A DNA stretch of 64,000 nt from PCRC01 sp040384665 (GTDB taxonomy: Bacteria; Pseudomonadota; Gammaproteobacteria; Burkholderiales; Burkholderiaceae_C). Within the stretch, counting starts at the first letter, position 1; every line of letters starts with the position of its first letter. This document shows, piece by piece, positions 59,721 through 64,000 of this stretch. The DNA lies in NCBI GenBank assembly GCA_040384665.1, contig JAZKIY010000020.1:1-64000 (forward strand), written 5' to 3'. Under the pieces are notes generated by a model. The model was not told where the DNA came from. It worked only from the letters and a program-made list of their open reading frames with translations, and ran no database searches. The translations under genes were made by a program, and so were the position numbers.

Positions 59721-60380
59721 ATGCCACTGCAACTCTATTTCGGCCCCGGCGCCTGTTCCTTTGTGCCCCACACGCTGCTGGAAAGCACCGGCGCCGCCTA
59801 CGAGCCGGTGCTGGTCAAGCTGCACAAACAAGAGAACCTGGGCGAGGCGTTCAAGGCCATCAACCCGCGCGGCCAGGTGCCGGTGCTGGTGGACGGCGGC
59901 GCCACCATCACGCAGATCGTGGCCATCGTCAACTACCTGCACGACCTGTTCCCCGAGCAGCATTTCCTGCCCAGCGAACCGCTGGCCAAGGCGCGCGTGC
60001 TGGAAACACTGGGCTGGATGAACAGCACGGTGCACCCGACTTTTGGCCACATGTTCCTGCCACACAAGTTCACCGACGACACCGCGCTGCACGAGCCGCT
60101 GCGCCGCTTCAACACCGCCCAGTACCGCGAACTGCTGGCCGAGCTGCAAGGCATCCAGCAACAGGCTGCCGCACGCGGTGACGCTTTCATGGGCGGCGCG
60201 CATTTTGGCCCGCTGGACGCCTACACGCTGACGCTGTTGCGCTGGGGCACGATGTTTGGCATTGACCCGGCCGACACCCCGGCGCTGTGGGCGCATGTGC
60301 AGAAGGTGGCGCAGTTGCCGGCGGTGGCGCGGGTGCTGGAACGCGAGCGTTTGCCGCTGAGTTTTTACAAACCCGCCTGA
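59721..60380 (+). CDS. Beta-class-like glutathione S-transferase
   Basis: 219 aa. N-domain: LQLYFGPGACSFVPHTLLEST, with the Cys typical of beta-class GSTs, and INPRGQVPVLVDGGATITQIVAIVNYL. The C-domain has FGPLDAYTLTLLRWG. A detoxification or thiol-transfer role is expected; substrate unknown. It diverges from the PuuD-like gene and converges with the sensor kinase gene 8 bp away. Confidence 0.9.
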   Translation: MPLQLYFGPGACSFVPHTLLESTGAAYEPVLVKLHKQENLGEAFKAINPRGQVPVLVDGGATITQIVAIVNYLHDLFPEQHFLPSEPLAKARVLETLGWMNSTVHPTFGHMFLPHKFTDDTALHEPLRRFNTAQYRELLAELQGIQQQAAARGDAFMGGAHFGPLDAYTLTLLRWGTMFGIDPADTPALWAHVQKVAQLPAVARVLERERLPLSFYKPA

Positions 60381-60387
60381 GCAGGCA

Positions 60388-61820
60388 TCACTCCCGCCGG
60401 CTGGGCAGCGCCACAAAACGCACGCTGAACAGCGCGCCGGGTGGTGTGCGGCCGGGCTGGGCGTCTTCAATGCCCAGCTGGGCCCCGTGGGACAACACGA
60501 TCTCGCTGACGATGGCCAGGCCCAGGCCGGAACCGTCAACGTTGGTGCCGAGCGCGCGGTAGAACGGCTGCAGCACCAGCGCGTGTTCGTTCTCGGGGAT
60601 GCCGGGGCCGGAGTCTTCCACCTGCAGCACCACCACCTTGCCAAAGGTGTCGGCATGCAGCCGCACGGTGACGACGCCGTTGGCAGGGGTGTAGTTGATG
60701 GCGTTGTCCACCAGGTTGCGCACCATTTCCTGCAGCAGCGTGGCGTTGCCCGCCAGCATCACGCCCGGCGTGTCGGGTTGCGCACCTTCGTAGCCGAGGT
60801 CGATGTTTTTCTCCAGCGCACGCGGGTAGGCCTCCTGCACCACGTTCATGGTCAACCGGGCGAGGTTGACCGGGTCGCCCTGCTGCGCGTTGGCCATGCC
60901 CTCGGCCCGCGCCAGCGACAGCAGCTGGTTCACCGTGTGGGTGGCGCGCACGCTGGAGCGGCCTATCTGCTTCAGCGAGAGCTTCAGTTCTTCCGCGCTG
61001 CCGCCCTGGCGCTGGGCCAGGTCGGCCTGCATGCGCAGGCCGGCGAGCGGCGTCTTGAGCTGGTGTGCCGCGTCGGCCAGGAAGCGTTTTTGTGTGGCGA
61101 TCGACTCCTGCAGCCGCAGCAGCAGGTCGTTCACCGACACCACCAGGGGCGCCACCTCCTGTGGCACCACACGCGGGTCCAGCGGGCTCAGGTCTTCGGG
61201 TTTGCGTTCGCGGATGTGCTCTTCCAGCTCGCTCAGCGGTTTGATGCCACGCACCAGTGCCAGCCAGACCAGCAACACCGCCAGCGGCAGGATGGCGAAC
61301 TGCGGCAGCATCACGCCCTTGATGATCTCGCTCGCCAGCGTGGCGCGTTTTTCACGGGTTTCGGCCACCTGCACCAGCGCCAAGGCGCCGTTGGGATCGG
61401 CCATGCGCACCCAGGTGTAGGCGATGCGAACGTCGTCGCCGCGCATGTCACCGTCGCGCAGGCGCACTTCGCCGGGCTGGGCTTTTTCCTCACCATGCCA
61501 CGCCGGGAAGTCGCGCTCCCCGCTGAGCAGCTCGCCCTTGGCACCGAGCACCTGGAAATACACCAGGTCGGAGTCGTCGACCCGGAGCAGTTCGCGCACG
61601 GCGGGCGAGCGGCGCAGCTCCTGGCGTTGCAGCTGCGTGGCGGCCAGCTTGCTCAGCGCCAGCGCCTTGTATTCGAGCGCGCGGTCAAAGGGTTTGTCGG
61701 CAATGCCCTGGGCCACCAGCCAGGTCAACGCGAGGCTCACCGGCCACAGCAGCAGCAGTGGCGTGAGCATCCAGTCCAGGATCTCGCCAAACAGCGAGCG
61801 CTGTTCGCCGTGGAAGAATT

Positions 61821-61824
<4 letters not shown>
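60388..61824 (-). CDS. Two-component sensor histidine kinase (TctE/QseC-like)
   Basis: 478 aa from a GTG start that overlaps the regulator's stop (GTGA). TM helices lie near 17-38 and 165-190; between them is a periplasmic 2CSK_N-like domain (FDRALEYKALALSKLAATQLQ). HAMP, then the H box FLADAAHQLKTPLAGLRMQ (His near 252), N box MVRNLVDNAINYTP, and G boxes VEDSGPGIP and GSGLGLAIVSEIV are complete. TctE-like kinases sense tricarboxylates and QseC-like ones other cues; the signal here is unknown. Confidence 0.92.
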
Positions 61825-62495
<671 letters not shown>

Positions 62496-62558
62496 GCAGG
62501 TCTCCAGTCGTTATATCGCTCGGCCAGCATGTCCATGCCGATCTCGCTGGGGCTCATT

Positions 62559-63080
62559 TTAGGGCGGGGCCGCGCGCTGGCGCGGCTGCACCGGGTTGCC
62601 GTCGGCATAGACCTCCAGCCCGAGCGCCACCACGGTGGCGACCTGCTCACCCACCTCGTTGCGGAATTCGGCTTCGGCCTGGCGCACCGCCAGCTCAAAC
62701 GCGCGCAGCCACTGCAGGCCGGTGGGGGTGAACACCACCCGCCGCGCGCGCCGGTCGTGAAGCCCTGCCACGCGCTCGACCAGGCCCCAGGCCGCGCACT
62801 GGTCCACCAGGTCGCCCATGGCCTGCTTGCTCATGCCGGCCTGCGCGGCCAGCTCGGTCAGGCGCGACCCTTCCAGCGCCAGGTGCCGGGTGATGTGGGT
62901 GTGCGCGGCGCTGATTTGCCCGCGCGCGGCGAGGTTGGAGAGCGCCAGCGGCACCTCCACGCTGTGCGCCATCAGGTGCAGCACGCGGTCGTCAAACCGG
63001 CGCATCGCGTGGCCCAGCAACCGGCCCAGATGGGTCTGGCGCCAGCCGGGGGCCGAGGGGGTATTGCCTGGAATGTTCAC
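62559..63080 (-). CDS. MarR-family transcriptional regulator
   Basis: 173 aa, starting with GTG. The winged helix-turn-helix reads LEGSRLTELAAQAGMSKQAMGDLVDQCAAWGLVERV, with the wing DRRARRVVFTPTGLQWL (the MarR D-x-R signature), flanked by dimerisation helices. A palindromic ATTAAT-TTC-ATTAAT site lies 26 bp upstream, a probable autoregulatory operator. It diverges from recA; whether it affects recA is unknown. Confidence 0.9.
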   Translation of the reverse strand: MNIPGNTPSAPGWRQTHLGRLLGHAMRRFDDRVLHLMAHSVEVPLALSNLAARGQISAAHTHITRHLALEGSRLTELAAQAGMSKQAMGDLVDQCAAWGLVERVAGLHDRRARRVVFTPTGLQWLRAFELAVRQAEAEFRNEVGEQVATVVALGLEVYADGNPVQPRQRAAPP

Positions 63081-63106
63081 CGGCGAAATGGTAAGGCAAA
63101 CTGACC

Positions 63107-63121
63107 ATTAATTTCATTAAT
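63107..63121. promoter_or_regulatory. Candidate MarR operator
   Basis: Two ATTAAT half-sites (63107-63112 and 63116-63121) flank TTC, giving a 15-bp symmetrical AT-rich site in the marR-recA divergent region, typical in size and location for MarR autorepression. Confidence 0.5.
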
Positions 63122-63144
63122 TACTTTTGACTTTCGCCTAAACT

Positions 63145-63162
63145 ACTGTTCAACCATCCAGT
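63145..63162 (+). promoter_or_regulatory. recA: LexA box upstream of recA
   Basis: ACTGTTCAACCATCCAGT matches the SOS consensus CTGT-N8-ACAG at seven of eight fixed bases (CCAG in place of ACAG) and extends to A/T on both sides. It lies 60 bp before the recA start codon, where SOS control of recA is expected. Confidence 0.75.
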
Positions 63163-63221
63163 TAATTGGGTTTGTAACTGGTCTAGTTTTCAGCAAGTGT
63201 TTGATATTCAAGGAGTTTTTC

Positions 63222-64000
<779 letters not shown>

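Overview
This is a high-GC chromosomal segment from a betaproteobacterium of the order Burkholderiales, most likely family Comamonadaceae (Rhodoferax-like). The assignment rests on gene content (metX-metW, tamA-tamB, topoisomerase III with a SWIB tail, a free-standing SET protein, amgK-lptD-surA-ksgA) and on a ~65-bp dispersed repeat with a CACTAGGGCTTG core. A convincing bciA homologue (divinyl chlorophyllide 8-vinyl reductase) hints at a phototroph or a descendant of one, although no other photosynthesis gene is in view.

Layout. 1-6.5 kb: ammonium transporter (cut by the window edge), bciA, a GDT1-type transporter, then metX-metW behind a SAM-II-like riboswitch with its own terminator, and a diguanylate cyclase. 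6.5-18.4 kb: chromate transporter, hydroxypyruvate isomerase, IMPACT protein, small lipoprotein, degenerate EAL-HDOD protein, M20 peptidase plus lipase, a DUF2306-LytS-LytTR operon, MFS transporter and rsmE. 18.4-24.5 kb: envelope block amgK, lptD, surA, ksgA. 24.5-30.5 kb: secreted barnase-type RNase with barstar, maeB, mtnP and two small glycosyltransferases. 30.7-38.1 kb: the most unusual block, SPFH/SHOCT protein, DUF4178 zinc-ribbon protein, DUF350 protein, an intruding Fic AMPylator with its own AT-rich operator region, a membrane-embedded spermidine-synthase-like enzyme and an exported FAD amine oxidase-like enzyme. 38.1-44.3 kb: tamA-tamB. 44.3-45.1 kb: AT-richer islet with an orphan helix-turn-helix gene and two long hairpins sharing the same loop. 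45.1-50.9 kb: speD-murU-pepP operon, tkt, gap. 51-58 kb: subtilase with a C-terminal sorting tail, SPOR protein, birA, SET protein, and divergent topB-SWIB. 58-64 kb: two GST-like proteins around a PuuD-like amidotransferase, a two-component system, a MarR regulator, and recA with a LexA box (cut by the right edge).

Several genes connect through S-adenosylmethionine and polyamines: metX/metW supply methionine, speD makes decarboxylated SAM, the SpeE-like enzyme would use it, mtnP recycles the methylthioadenosine by-product, and the FAD oxidase and PuuD-like protein could act on polyamines or their glutamylated products. AmgK and MurU form the MurNAc recycling route although their genes lie 27 kb apart. 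No tRNA, rRNA, CRISPR array, insertion sequence or prophage was seen, and no stretch over 300 bp lacks a gene.
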